This document shows, one piece after another, positions 47,401 through 58,808 of a stretch of 64,000 nt of DNA. The stretch covers positions 2,232,523 through 2,296,522 of the forward strand of contig VWZW01004026.1 of NCBI GenBank assembly GCA_013397115.1, written 5' to 3'. A program made the translations under genes and the position numbers. Below the pieces are notes generated by a model. The model saw nothing but the letters and a program-made list of their open reading frames with translations, had not been told where the DNA came from and searched no databases. Every line of letters begins with the position of its first letter. Position 1 is the stretch's first letter. Source of the stretch: Edolisoma coerulescens. Taxonomy: Eukaryota > Chordata > Aves > Passeriformes > Campephagidae.

Positions 47401-50400
47401 CATTTTAAGTTTATTGATTTCAGCTTAGCATGCATTGGCTTCCATTTGACCTGAAAGAACAAGCAGAGGACAAAACCATAGAATAGCAGGATATGATACA
47501 CACCAGCATATCCAGATATTTCAGTACAGAAGGCCTTTAATTCAAAGCAAAAAGAGTGCTTAGAGTATTGATTAAATATTACAAGGAAAACAACAACATA
47601 CAAAGAAAGAACAAAACCAAAGAATGTTCTCTAAGCTTTTTCTTTTCTTTTTGATCAACTACCTGGAGAATTCACTCAGTTTTCAAAATTAGTATTCTTT
47701 CATTTATTTATTTTATTTCATTTATTTCTTTTTAAATGGAATTAAATTAAATGTATTGACTTCTGCAAACAACATTTATGTACAATTTTATGAGTTGCTG
47801 TTTTTTACTTCATAGTTATTGTGAGGTAAATATAAATAGACAGTGGAAGCACTATCTATAGTATTTTGATGATACTGTAACAAGAAATGAGGAGTCTAGG
47901 ACAGAAAATTACCCTGTCTTCTTTATTTTAGTCTTTTGTTATATGAGCTGTATCCAAAGAACTTTCATTCAAAGTAACCCTTATCTGTTCAGCATTAAAA
48001 CTTTTTGCAGAGTGAAAAGTCTGAGTTGCAGTAATGGACAAAGCTATAAAAACTTCTTAAAAATCAATATGTAGAATTTAAATCAGAAAAAAACCGCTAG
48101 TGTTTACTTCTGTCATCATAGAAAGTTATTGTTTCCCAAGCTTCAGGAGTATTCAATACTTAAGAAGTATTTGACTGAAAACTTTGTTAAACTATTGTTA
48201 TTCATCAAGTTTAGGTTGAAAACAAAATACAGATAGCGAGAAACCCTTTCCTATGAGTCATAATATATTTTTGTGAGACATAACAAAAGGATGTTTTGCA
48301 TTACCTTTGTCTTTTTTCGTAGCAGCTAATATGTATGCTATTTCACAGGAAGCAACATCACACCTGGTCAGTTTTCACCAGATGCAATCTCTTAGGGAGA
48401 TTAGTATTATTTATAGTCGAATAAAGACTGAACTGAAATATTGCATGGGCACATACCTATGTTTTTAATATGCCTGTGCAGTGCAATTGTAGAATCCAAA
48501 TTTACTCATGGTGACAGTCTAGTGCATGTGTTGATAATTTGACTTAAGTTGCTTGTGTCATGAGAACTTAAATCTTTGAGCAGTAGCTGTGTTTTGAATA
48601 TCCACCCAAAAAAAAAAAAAAATCAGTGAAGGGCCACCGGCTGTCTTGTTAAACAATTCACAGGAGGATGCAGGCAGCCAGTCAGGAATAGCACATATTT
48701 CAACTGTTGATCTTTTTGACTAAATGAGAGGAAATACAGCTGCAGAAATGGAAAACTTTAAACTATGAGGCTAATTGAAAAATAAACTTTTTCCTCTGAA
48801 AGTCTGTTCTTCTCCATACCAGATCTCCCTTGACTGCCAAATATTCTCTTTTCCTATTATCTTTGCAGCAACATAGGAGAAGCACAATAGTCCACGGAAG
48901 ACACAGCAATGGAGGTTTCTACTTACTTTTCTAATTCCACTCTTCTGATGTCAGGGCTAGGCTTGTGTTGCAAAACAGACACACATTTCACTCAGTCATG
49001 TCCATTCCCCTAGCCCAGAGCAAATGATTTTGTGATGGAACTTCCAGCAAAAGAAGACCCCTTCTCAAAATTCTGCGCTTCCCTGTTTGTAATTCTCAGA
49101 GCTTTTGTATCCCATAATTCCTTCCCCTTGAATCCCAAGGGATATGAGCAAAGGTTCCAGCTACAATGGTGATTACCATAATTTGAATTTGTCTAAAAGG
49201 GTTGGCTGCTCCTATTGTGCCAAGGAGTATCTCCTCTCAGTGAAAATTTGGAAGAAAATGCAAAGATGCTTTGGGAGATGAGGGAAAGCAGTTATTTTAC
49301 ATGTTAAACTTGACTAAAAATATTACTGTTCTCTGAAAGAAATTTAAGTGCAGTAAAAAGTCATCCAAGACTCAATTGCAAACATTATCCATTATTCCAT
49401 GCTTTATATTCATATGAATTAATTATTTTCAGCTTGATCTGTGAGCTAATTCTAGAACCAAATCACTAGGGAAATATGATGTTAATGTGTACATGTTAAT
49501 AGACATATTTAATCAATTACATGGTGAATGTTTTATTACAAGTATAAGCTTGAAAACAAAATGTTCTACAGGACCAAGCTGTTCTGAACTAACACTATAA
49601 AAAGTGATGCAAATGTAAATCTGTCTGCCTTTGGCTAGCAATACTTTTTTCCCCTTTTTTTTCTATTTTGTTCTACTTTTTATAAACCAAGAAATCAAAT
49701 TTCAATTGAGAAGTGCTTCATCAATCATGAGTTATTCTGAAATTCTTTTCAGTAATATAAGGCAATATAAAGACAATATATTGTACAGCAAGAAGACATA
49801 ACTTTTCAGCAAAACTACTACGCAGCTAAACCCAGAAAATTTGTCTTAGTACTTTTAGGTTTACAGATTTCCTTTTATATTTCTCAACTACCTTTGGAAA
49901 ATACTTAATAAACTATATGCTGTGTAGGACTAGCGAAAACGAAATAAGCCTATGTTCTTTCATTTTGTCACCTTATCTATTCGTGCCAGGAGTAGTATTC
50001 TCTGTATAGTCAGGAGCTTTTTATGGAATATTTCCCCAAATTAATCACTGTACATGTGTGAACTTTTTCTAGATTGCTAGGTGGACAGCCCTCACAGTTC
50101 CCATGAGCTGTCTGTTTGCAATTTAAAAGCAAATTTTGTAGCCAAAGTAGAACTGATACACCACTACTGTTAATATCATACCTGCTGACATCAAAATTGC
50201 CTGTACTATGACTATTATACACTTTACACATCAGTGAGATTAAATTATGTTTCTGTCAGCAGTACTGATAGAAATTTGGCAGAACGTTGCATTTTTATAG
50301 CAAAATATGTTTTAACATAAGTATGACCCCTATAGAATTTGGTTGGCTACATTGATATACTCTCAGTATGTTATCTAATACTAAAAACTAAAAGGCTAAA

Positions 50401-50474
50401 AAATAAAAAATAAAATAAGGAACACAAAAACCATATGTCAGAAGTGAACCACATACAACAGACTACTATACATA
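44451..50474. other. Unique AT-rich DNA, no gene seen
   Basis: No gene or clear repeat. A weak CR1-like phrase (TTCAGTTCTCATGTGTGGTCACC) at about 45219-45241 is too short to call. A- and T-runs lie near 45708-45723 and 48607-48621. Confidence 0.5.
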
Positions 50475-51325
50475 TCTGCAAATTTGCAGATGACACCATG
50501 TTGCGGGGAGTGTTGGTCTGCTGGAGGGTAGGAGGGCTCTGCAGAGGGTTCTGGACAGGCTGGATAGATGGGCCAAATGCCAGGCCCTGCACTTTGGCCA
50601 CAATAACCCCTGCAGCACTATAGTCTGGGGATAGAGTGGCTGGACAGCGGCTAGGCAGAAAGGGACCTGGGAGTACTGGTCTCCAGCCAACTGAACGTGA
50701 GCCAGCAGTGTGCCAAGGTGGCCAAGAAGGCCAACAGCATCCTGGCTTGTATCAGGAATAGTGTGGCCAGCAGGATCAGGGCAGTGATTGTCCCCCTGCA
50801 CTCAGCAATGGTGAGACCACACCTCAAGTGCTGTGTCCAGTGCTGGGTCCCTCAAGTTAGGAAGGATGTTGAGATGCTAGTTGCCCAGAGAAGGGCAACA
50901 AGGGTGGTGAAAGGTCTGGAACACAAATCCTATGAGGAGCAGCTGATGGAGCTGGGGTTGTTTAGCCTGGAGAAAAGGAGGCTCGGGGGAGATCTTATCA
51001 CTCTGCAACTCCCTGAAAGGAGGCTTTAACCAAGTGAGGGCCCGTCTCTTCTCCCAGGCAACCAGCAACAGGACGAGAGGACAGAGCCTTAAGCTGTGCC
51101 AGGGGAGCTTTAAGTTGGATGTCAGGAAGAAGTTTTTCACAGAAAGTGACTGGGCCTTGGAATGGGCTGCCCAGGGAGGTGGTGGAGTCAATGTCCCTGG
51201 AGGTAAGAAAAGACTGGATGTGGTGCTTAGTGCCATAGTCTGGTTGACAAGGTGGTGTAAATTCATAGGTTGGACTCAATGACCTCAAAGGTCTTTTCCA
51301 ACCTAGCTGATTCTGTGATTCTGTA
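50475..51325 (+). mobile_element. CR1 LINE, 5'-truncated copy with reverse-transcriptase C-terminus and 3' end
   Basis: The copy starts just upstream of the polymerase active-site motif: the plus-strand frame encodes K-FADD-T at 50480-50497. The reading then shifts frame. A 110-codon frame at 50697-51029 encodes the C-terminal part, with MSQQCAKVAKKANSIL near its start, RPHLKCCVQCW near residues 42-52, RRATRVVKGLEHKSYEEQL in the middle and LGLFSLEKRRLGGDL near residues 87-101, all conserved in CR1 ORF2. The 3' UTR follows and ends with two copies of the octamer ATTCTGTG/ATTCTGTA at 51310-51325. With frameshifts and 5' truncation it cannot be active. Host flanking sequence lies on both sides. 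Confidence 0.92.
50697..51029 (+). pseudogene. CR1 ORF2 C-terminal fragment (reverse transcriptase)
   Basis: A 110-residue remnant of the CR1 ORF2 protein, lying after the reverse-transcriptase palm. The family protein has an apurinic-type endonuclease followed by a reverse transcriptase; only the end of the latter remains. Recognised by the SQQC..A.KAN, RPHLKCCVQ, RRATR and LEKRRL segments. The initiating methionine is an internal residue of the ancestral frame, not a true start. The upstream active-site part lies in another frame (50435-50623), so at least one frameshift separates them. The 3' end runs into the stop at 51027-51029. Confidence 0.85.
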
Positions 51326-51688
51326 ATATTTTGGAGATATCAAAAAGAGATTTCTTGACCTGATTATCAAATTTCTGTCAATTTTCCTCATATTTAGGCC
51401 TGAAAGGAGAAAAACAGTTAGAACTTCAATGTTTGCACTGTATTCGTCAATGTAAGATTTTGCTTAAAGAACACTAAGACCCAGACCTTACAGTAAACAC
51501 CGCTGCTTTTACTTTTTTAATTTTTGACTTGCCATTTCTTCTCACTCTTTTCTCCTTTCTCTCCTGAAAATGCAGTGTGCCACTGTGAGATTCTGTGGCA
51601 TTTCTTAACTAAAAACTACACCTTGTTCATATAAGGGTAATCCTTTTGTTAGTTTCAATGGGGTTTTTGTTCTTTGTTTACAAATTAT
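51326..51688. other. Unique DNA between CR1 and LTR, no gene seen
   Basis: Nothing recognised. Confidence 0.45.
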
Positions 51689-52254
51689 TGTGGTTTAAGA
51701 GGGGTAGATGCCTCAGCCCCACACAGATGCTCGGTCACTCCTTCCATGGGATGGAGAAGAGAATTGTGAGGGTAAAAGTGAAAAAAAGGGATAGATTGAG
51801 ACAAAGATAGTTTAATAGGTAAAGTAAAAGCTGTGTGTGAAAGCAAGCACAAGGAATTCATTCCCCGCTTCCCCTTGACAGACAGCTGTTCAGCCATCCC
51901 CAGGAAAGCCAGGCTCCATCACATGTCATGGTGACTTGGGAAAAGAAACACCATCACTCCAAATATCCTCCCCTTTCTCCTTCTTCGCCACAGCTTCTAT
52001 TCCATATGGTATGGAATGTTCCTCTGGTTGCAGTCAGCTGTCCCGGCTGTGTCCCCTTCTTGTGCACCTCCAGCCTCCTTGCTGGAGCGTCAGTGTGAGA
52101 ATCAGGAAAGGTCTTGATTCCGTGTAAATATTGATAGGCAATAACTAAAATATCCTTACTTTATCAACACTCTTTTCATTACAAAGACAGAGCACAGCAC
52201 CATTAGAGCTACTATGAAAAAAATTAACTCTGTCCCAGCCAGAACCAGTAGGCA
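51689..52254 (-). mobile_element. Avian ERV LTR, TguLTR5-like, minus strand
   Basis: The plus strand opens with TGTGGTTTAAGAGGGG and closes with AAATTAACTC.TGTCCCAGCCAGAACCAGTAGGCA, the two ends of a very common avian ERVK-type LTR read in reverse. Other landmarks are GATGGAGAAGAGAATTGTGAGG, AGATAGTTTAATAGGTAAAGTAAA, CCATATGGTATGGAATGTTCC, GTCAGCTGTCCCGGCTGTG and CTTGTGCACCTCCAGCC. On the minus strand ATTAAA at 51816-51811 is the polyadenylation signal. The usual TATATAAA block just 3' of the GTATGGAAT phrase on that strand is not visible, so the promoter is probably lost. No intact target-site duplication seen. Confidence 0.8.
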
Positions 52255-52592
52255 AGTGCAATCATATTTAAAACGCCGTGTAAAAAAATACAGTGCATTC
52301 TCCTTTCACTGTCAGTTTGATAGCAGATATCAAAGTAACTGTGATAGTTGTGTGTAGGCAAGCATAGTGCATGATGCTGGGTTGAGCATGTATCCATTTA
52401 GTACATACTGGCCCGCCTTCCTAGCACCTCATAAAATCTCACATATCTTTAGAATTTCATCTATTAATAATTCTATAGAGTATTTTATTCACCCAGAAAC
52501 TAAAACAGTCTCACTCACAGCCAATACTGACCCTCTTCCAAGCCCCAAGATAAATGATTATTTTGAACTTTTTTTTTTTTTTTCTAATTCTG
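52255..52592. other. Unique DNA, no gene seen
   Basis: Nothing recognised until a 16- to 17-T run at about 52569-52583, just upstream of the CTCF-like motif. Confidence 0.45.
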
Positions 52593-52606
52593 GCACTAGA
52601 TGGCAG
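52593..52606 (+). promoter_or_regulatory. CTCF-like binding motif
   Basis: GCACTAGATGGCAG matches the CTCF core CCASYAGRKGGCRS at 13 of 14 positions; only the first base differs. CTCF is the main vertebrate insulator and loop-anchor protein, and its motif is directional (plus strand here). Occupancy cannot be known from sequence. Confidence 0.55.
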
Positions 52607-55182
52607 TAAAAGCGCAACGCTGAACATTTCATCCAACGTGGATAAATATACGGAGAACTCTGAGGCAGGAGAAAGGCTATCGCTGTAAGTCAGCTTGCCT
52701 TCAAAGGTTAGCTAGAAGCAGGATATGGAATATCGTGCACAATCACTAGAAAATATAAAAAAAATAAATCCAGTAGCTAAAAAAAGATAGCATTAAAGAG
52801 GGCAGAGTAATGGGGAGCTTTAAGTAATTTGAAATACCAGGAAAAACTGACTTCATATGGTTTGCTAAAATCTGCCAAAACAGCAGATCAGTGATCTGCA
52901 AAAGTAAGATATAAAGGCAAGTATCCCACCAGTGTGCCAAAAATATGATTCATCTTCACAAAAAGCTCTAAGAAAGAAGGAGGAGAAAAGCAATCTGCAC
53001 AAGGTTTTTTTATTCGTTACTAAATTGAATTTTATTAAATCTCCGAAATTAATGGAGTTGTATTTCTTTTAAAGTCACTGAAACCATACCTACACTAAGA
53101 ATGCACTGCTAAAAAGAGGAACAAATTTTCTGCCTTCCTTTGTTTTGAGATTGAAAAATTAAATGCCCTCCAGCAGAATGCATACTCTGTGGCATCAGCC
53201 TGACAGTACCCACTCACAGAGTCTAGCTTCTTGCTGCAGTGCTGTAGTAGTTGAATCCTTGTAATAGTCCTACCTTTGTAAACACTTGCATCTGTAATGG
53301 ACAGAGAGGAAAAAAATCTAAAATTAGATTTATACAGAAAAATTTATATTTCAGGTCTTCTTATGAGGACACGTTCAAACTATTTATTGGATATATTTCA
53401 AAGAAATCTCTAGCAGTGACATCCAATTCAAGTAAGCTTAAGCTGAAGGTTTAATGGCTTTCATGTTGTTGCACATCAAATCAACAGAGTGAATTGGATT
53501 TAGAACTGCAAACTAAAACTGATTCAGTCTTTTATAACAGTTTTACAATCATTATTTTTAGTCACCTCAGTGCCTGGATTCTATTCTGTGGTACTTATTA
53601 CAGAAAGTGAAGCACATTTTCCACCCTCAATCCTATTCAAGATATACAAAATCTCATAGAAGACATTCCAAAGCATTTATTACTTCAGGATGCAGATAAC
53701 ATCCATCTTTCTTAGAGGCTGAAGGTATGAAGAACTTTATATCATGCTGACTATAAAAAAATAAAGCTATAGATAAAAATTAGAAAGCCCAAAATTAAAT
53801 CCTCATAGGAGAGTTTGGTCTTATTTTTTGTTCTGTAAGTCTTGTTATGTTAGAAACTTCTCTTAAAGCAAGTACTACTTTTTATTGCTTCAGTTAAAAC
53901 TATTCTTTCTTTGAATATAATGTCAAAATTTTGTTAGAATATATTTACACTCTGTAGCAATACATAGCTCTGGGTTTCACAGAAGCAAACAAGCATAACA
54001 TAAAGTCTTGAAGCTTTTCAGTATTGAATTATTTAGGGTCTAAACGCAAGTAAGTGCACTGCACATCTATGTCATCTCTTCTGGGAAGAAAAGCTCCTTG
54101 CTCTACCAGAGGTCAGACAATAGAAGCTGTGCTATCAGCATGCTTTTAATCACCTTTTCCATCTCCGTCTTATACATCGTTCCTCTATGATGCCAAAAAT
54201 AATGCCACAAGAAAGTGTTTATTGTATTTTACACCCAACCCTCCACACATATTGTTTCCTTAAGGGAATACCTTGAGCAGCCAAAAAGAATGTCAGCTTT
54301 CTTTGTTGCCTATCACCAAATTGATATACGACCTTTGGATCTTACCGGATACACCCTCACCCCAGTCACAAAAACAACAATATTGGTGAAAATACCTTCT
54401 TCCATCATCTTCTAGGCTGGGGAATGGAACCATTCATTTCTGAGAGCAGAACTTAAGTGACTCATCCATCACCACCAAATCACTTCTATGTATTCTGTGT
54501 GGTGAAAGCTAAGTAGATGTACGTGTGATAGGACTTTTTGGACAAGAAAGGCTTTAGGAAAAAAAAATAAAGTTCATTCTGGGTCTAGAAATTCTTCCTT
54601 CTATTTTATTTTATTGTTTGTGGTTTAGGGAGGTGCAGTATCCCACAAATACTGTAAAATCAAATAACTCTCAAAAGGCAGGGGGTTCTCTTTTATGACC
54701 TTCTGTTGCTACATAAAAGTCTTCCAAATAGTCTAGTCCAAGAGAATTATTGATTAATGTTAAGTTGCAAATATGTATCCTAAACATTATGGTTTTTTGA
54801 GACAATGAGGGTATGATCATTTTGTGGCGTTAAGAGCTCATTGTAGGCAATAATGAATTTGGTGTTTACTTATTATTATGTCTCCTCCTCTATGTATCAA
54901 ATCTAAATATTACCACCACATATTGAAAATATACACTATTTTCAAAAAAAGCTCAGCGTTTAAGTCTACTGTTTGGTTTGTTAGTTTACCTTCTACAACT
55001 AGAATAACTAGTAAAAGACAATTCGACTCATCATTTGGGAAACTGGGAATTTTATCCTTGAAGTAGAGTTTGTTTGCAGAAGAATATCAGCCCTTTTCTT
55101 GGTTTCTTTTCCAAGTCTAGTGAAATAACATAAATAAGTGCTGAGCTTTGACTTCTAGAGCACTGCTAGTAACTTTTGATAA
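52607..55182. other. Unique AT-rich DNA, no gene seen
   Basis: No gene or recognised repeat. Frames of 60 to 67 codons have no motifs. Confidence 0.5.
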
Positions 55183-55464
55183 TTAAAACCAAGCTTCTAA
55201 CATCCCCAAAATTAGCGTTCTATTTCTTCTGCTACTTCTCCTCCTCTGTCTTCCAGTCATTGGTGGCATTTTGGTACTTCTTCTAAAGTGCAATATCCTC
55301 CTTTCAGAGCTTTGCATTATCCAGGTACTGCGATCTTTGACTGCATTTGCTGGAGCATAAACATAAATAAATCTGTAATTAGACAGGGGCACCCTTACCC
55401 TGTGTAGAAGAAACTGGAGGATTTTCATTGCACACTCCCTATGGTGAGACACAACTCCTGTCAC
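55183..55464 (-). pseudogene. Possible LINE apurinic-endonuclease remnant (tentative)
   Basis: A 93-codon minus-strand frame contains RVPLSNYRFIYVYAPANAVKD near residues 24-44, similar in layout to the RxPLSN...YAPT...KD stretch of RTE/L2-type LINE endonucleases. It also has LILG near its C-terminus at the place where these enzymes carry the LxxGDFN catalytic segment. The intervening part is short and basic. The element has no other recognisable part nearby. It could equally be a chance frame. Confidence 0.25.
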
Positions 55465-58400
55465 AGGAGATCACTCTCCATTAAATGTAGTTTACAAAAG
55501 CAAAGTAAACACAGACGACCCAAATGACTGCCATCCTTGTGTGCTCAATAAATTACTGGCTTTACTGACTGGATTAACATAAGCCTTCAGGTACAGAAAA
55601 AAAAAAAAGTCCTTGAATCTCCCTGAAAGTCTGGCATTGCAGGGATTTTACATTTGAGCCTAGGATCCTCTGCAAAACTTTGTTACCCTTTATGGAGAGA
55701 GAACCTTCTACTCGTTTTAGTGGATGTATAGTACTATTCTTTCTCCAGCAAAACTTTTGTAAACGTAAGATTTCACAATAGAAAGGCATTCTTGATGTCC
55801 ACAGAAATCTGAATATCACCTGCAGTTTTTACTTTTATTCTTCACTGACCAATCTTCATCCAAGCTGCTTCAAAGCTTGTATTAACAATTAACCCCTACC
55901 TGTCGATAACAATGAATATGAATAGTAATTATTTAGGCTAAAGAAAGTGATTTTCTTGATTTTTATGTAGTTTTCTTTGGTTGTGATTTTGTTGTTGGTC
56001 ATCTTTTTTTGGTTTTTCTCAAGCTATACTCTGGCAGAAAAAGGTTTGATTGACATGCCTTTGGAATTAGGGCTTTCTTATTTCAAAAATAGTGCTTGTA
56101 CAAAGCAGAGAAGAATGAACAACTGGTATAATATTTATTTGAACCTCTACATTCTTCCAAATAACTGTTGACTTCACATTTGTAACAAATAAAATATGAT
56201 TTATCTGGTAAAATTTGAGCTATGACACTATGAAAACATTTTGAATAAGGCATCTTCCACAACACAGATTTTCACATGTATTGTTGATCTGCTTTGACAC
56301 ATCCATGATCTGCCATTATTCTAAGGTTTTCTGGGGTAAGATGTTTTGTAGGCTGCAGTAGACCAAATGATGGGCATCATATACTTCTGCCTATGCTATG
56401 TCTAGAGCACTCAGGCAGCAATGCACCCAGAATATACAAAAAAATAAGGATAGAATGCAGTCAGCGTGCTCAGATATTTCAAACTTTAGCCTAATTTTAA
56501 AGTGACTATAGGGATATTTTTTCTACAGTTTGAAAAGCAGAGGTGTAGTCATCAGTACCAAATTTGAAATGCCTCCAGTCTGACTGAACTGCCAAGGCCA
56601 AAATGGTCTTTAAGAACTTGTAAATATGTAGAAATTGCTATAATGAATCAAGGCTCTCTCTCTATTTATTTCATCTTCAATAGTCAGGATTGAATACATC
56701 AGAAAAAGATACTAAAATCTCTATCGAAAAATCTGCCTAAAGGGAAAATTTCTTCTGAATTCTTATTAGATAGTTCCTAGCTTATATCTGAATGCATGAA
56801 GATTTATAGCCCTCACTTTTTAACTCAAACTAATGTAACTTGACTCCTACTTAACTCTTGGCCTTGCTTATGCCTTGGAGCAATAAGAGCAATGGGTTTA
56901 TTATGCACTAGGTAAATTTTTTTCCCTTTTTATTATTTTTAGATATTTTTAAATAGAAAATGAAAGTGTTCCTATAAATCCTCATGTTTCCTACTCTGAG
57001 ACTTCCTCAGATTTACACTAATGTGATCACTAGCTAGTTTTACAGTGATATTATTTGTGCAAAAATATAAATTTCATAAATTTCACAAATTTCACAACTC
57101 TATAATGAATAATGAAATATTATTTATTTATAGTCTTCCTTCATTATATTTAAGGGGATTCAATGCTGAAGAAAAGGACAAGTGGCATCTTTATAAAAAG
57201 AGGTATGATACCATCTTCTCCCTCTAGGTTCAAAACTCAGAACTAAACCCGGTTCAAAACTTGAAAGACTACAGGGACAAGTGAGTGTCTCCATTACTAA
57301 GATCATGCCCCAGCTCAACTGCAGGCTTATCAGTTAGTCTGTCTGTAAGTTAATTTAAAGACCAGAAATCTGATATTAAAAGCATTATGCTTCCTAAAAG
57401 AGCCAAGAAAATCTGGGCACATTGTTCTTAAATTTATACTTACTGACAGTTTGAAGTGTTGTCATATGCAAGTCCAGGTACAGAATTTCTCTCTAATAAC
57501 TCAAAATATTTTAGAGGTCCTTTAACTTTTTCTATAAGAAATCTAGAAAGCTTAAACAATAGCTAAAGAAGATTTGCTTGTACTTCGCTATCTGGAAAAT
57601 CCAGTAGTTACCCTCACATGAATAGTATGTGTGCTTGTATCACTCCCCAGGGCAAGTTTCAGACAAGGTTCACAATTCTCTTTTAAAGAAAGATGGGAGC
57701 ATTTCTTTTTGCAACTGATTTAATGAAAAAAACTAGCAATGTATTCCGTCCACGTATACAAATAATAAAAGCTTCCCCAGTCAAGTTCAGTGCTAAGTTC
57801 TCACCACCTTTTCTAGACAATATCATCACTGTCTTTGACTCTATGACATGTACATTGCTTTTGAATTCTCTGAGTTCTATGCTCTCTGATATTTCAAAGA
57901 AGACAAATGTCAGTCAAACACTGCTCCTGAACACTTTATCTACTGCACATCTACTACCAAAGCCACTATTTTTTAGTAGTTACCAAAGCAATATGTAAAT
58001 AATTTTATTTTGTTTCAGTGCTGAAAACTTAGGATATGCTTATGTCACAGCCAAACATAAGAACAATATGTTGTTTCTGAGTATATTCATCTGCTGTTTT
58101 TTCTTGAATTGTTGTCTTTTCACTAAAACATCCTTGATTTGTTTGTATAACTGTAGCAAAGAGGAATCTTAATAACTGCAGTAAGACAAACTAAGAATAT
58201 AATAGATACACAAGCCAGTGCAGGATAAAAAGTTACTTCCCAGCTTCTAGAGCTCCACTGTTCAGTATGTGATGAGATTTAGGGTAAAGAAACACTATTA
58301 ATAAGTCTTTAATATTTTAAATTTGTACACTATTGACCTCGATGGATCATAAAAGCTGGAATAGTAGCATTGTTCAGTAATCTAAATGCATGTTTAGTGT

Positions 58401-58689
58401 CCTTCAAAACCAGACTTTTATTTTCTTTTTCCCATTTCAACATGTCTTCAGTTATTTCAGTTTGCATATACATACAAGAATGTGCATTTACTTACCAAAG
58501 ACAGAAAGCCCAGCATGGGGTGATTGTTGAAAATAAGGGGGTTTTTTTCTACCTTTTGCCAGAAGCTGTGGCAGGTGGTGCTATAATTTGCAATACTTCC
58601 TCTCCTGTCTCTGATGGGTGTTCAGCAGATTAATTAGTTCATGTCTGTACAACACTTCAAAAGCAGTCAGTACTATATAATTAGTCCTA
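55465..58689. other. Unique AT-rich DNA, no gene seen
   Basis: No gene recognised. A short tandem repeat with period about 10 lies at 57068-57097. Frames of 60 to 101 codons (for example 57693-57998) have no motifs. Confidence 0.5.
57068..57097. repeat. Three-unit tandem repeat, AAATTTCA(T/C)
   Basis: AAATTTCATAAATTTCACAAATTTCACAA: three units of 9 to 10 bp. Confidence 0.7.
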
Positions 58690-58808
58690 TGTATTCCTAG
58701 AATAGCCTTAAATATCTTCAGTGACTCTGCTTCAACAATTTCCCTTATGCCGCTCTCTAATTGACCTTGGTCTTCGAAGAATTTTCTTAATGCCTAATTT
58801 AATTTTCA
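58690..58808 (-). mobile_element. Ancient CR1/L3-type LINE 3' fragment, minus strand
   Basis: The plus strand reads GTGACTCTGCTTCAACAATTTCCCTTATGC, then GACCTTGGTCTTCGAAGAATTTTCTTAATGCCTAATTTAATTTTC. This matches the reverse complement of the CR1 stretch that covers TTAGGAAAAA.TTCTTC, GGGAAGTGGTGGAGTC and the following 3' UTR. It is strongly diverged and lacks the octamer tail. Confidence 0.5.

Noticed and set aside
50877..51288. Minus-strand frames of 96 and 129 codons
   Set aside because: Antisense shadows of the CR1 ORF2 and 3' UTR.
54430..54480. GAACTTAAGTGACTCATCC as a third MIR core
   Set aside because: Only one short word matches and the flanking core words are missing.
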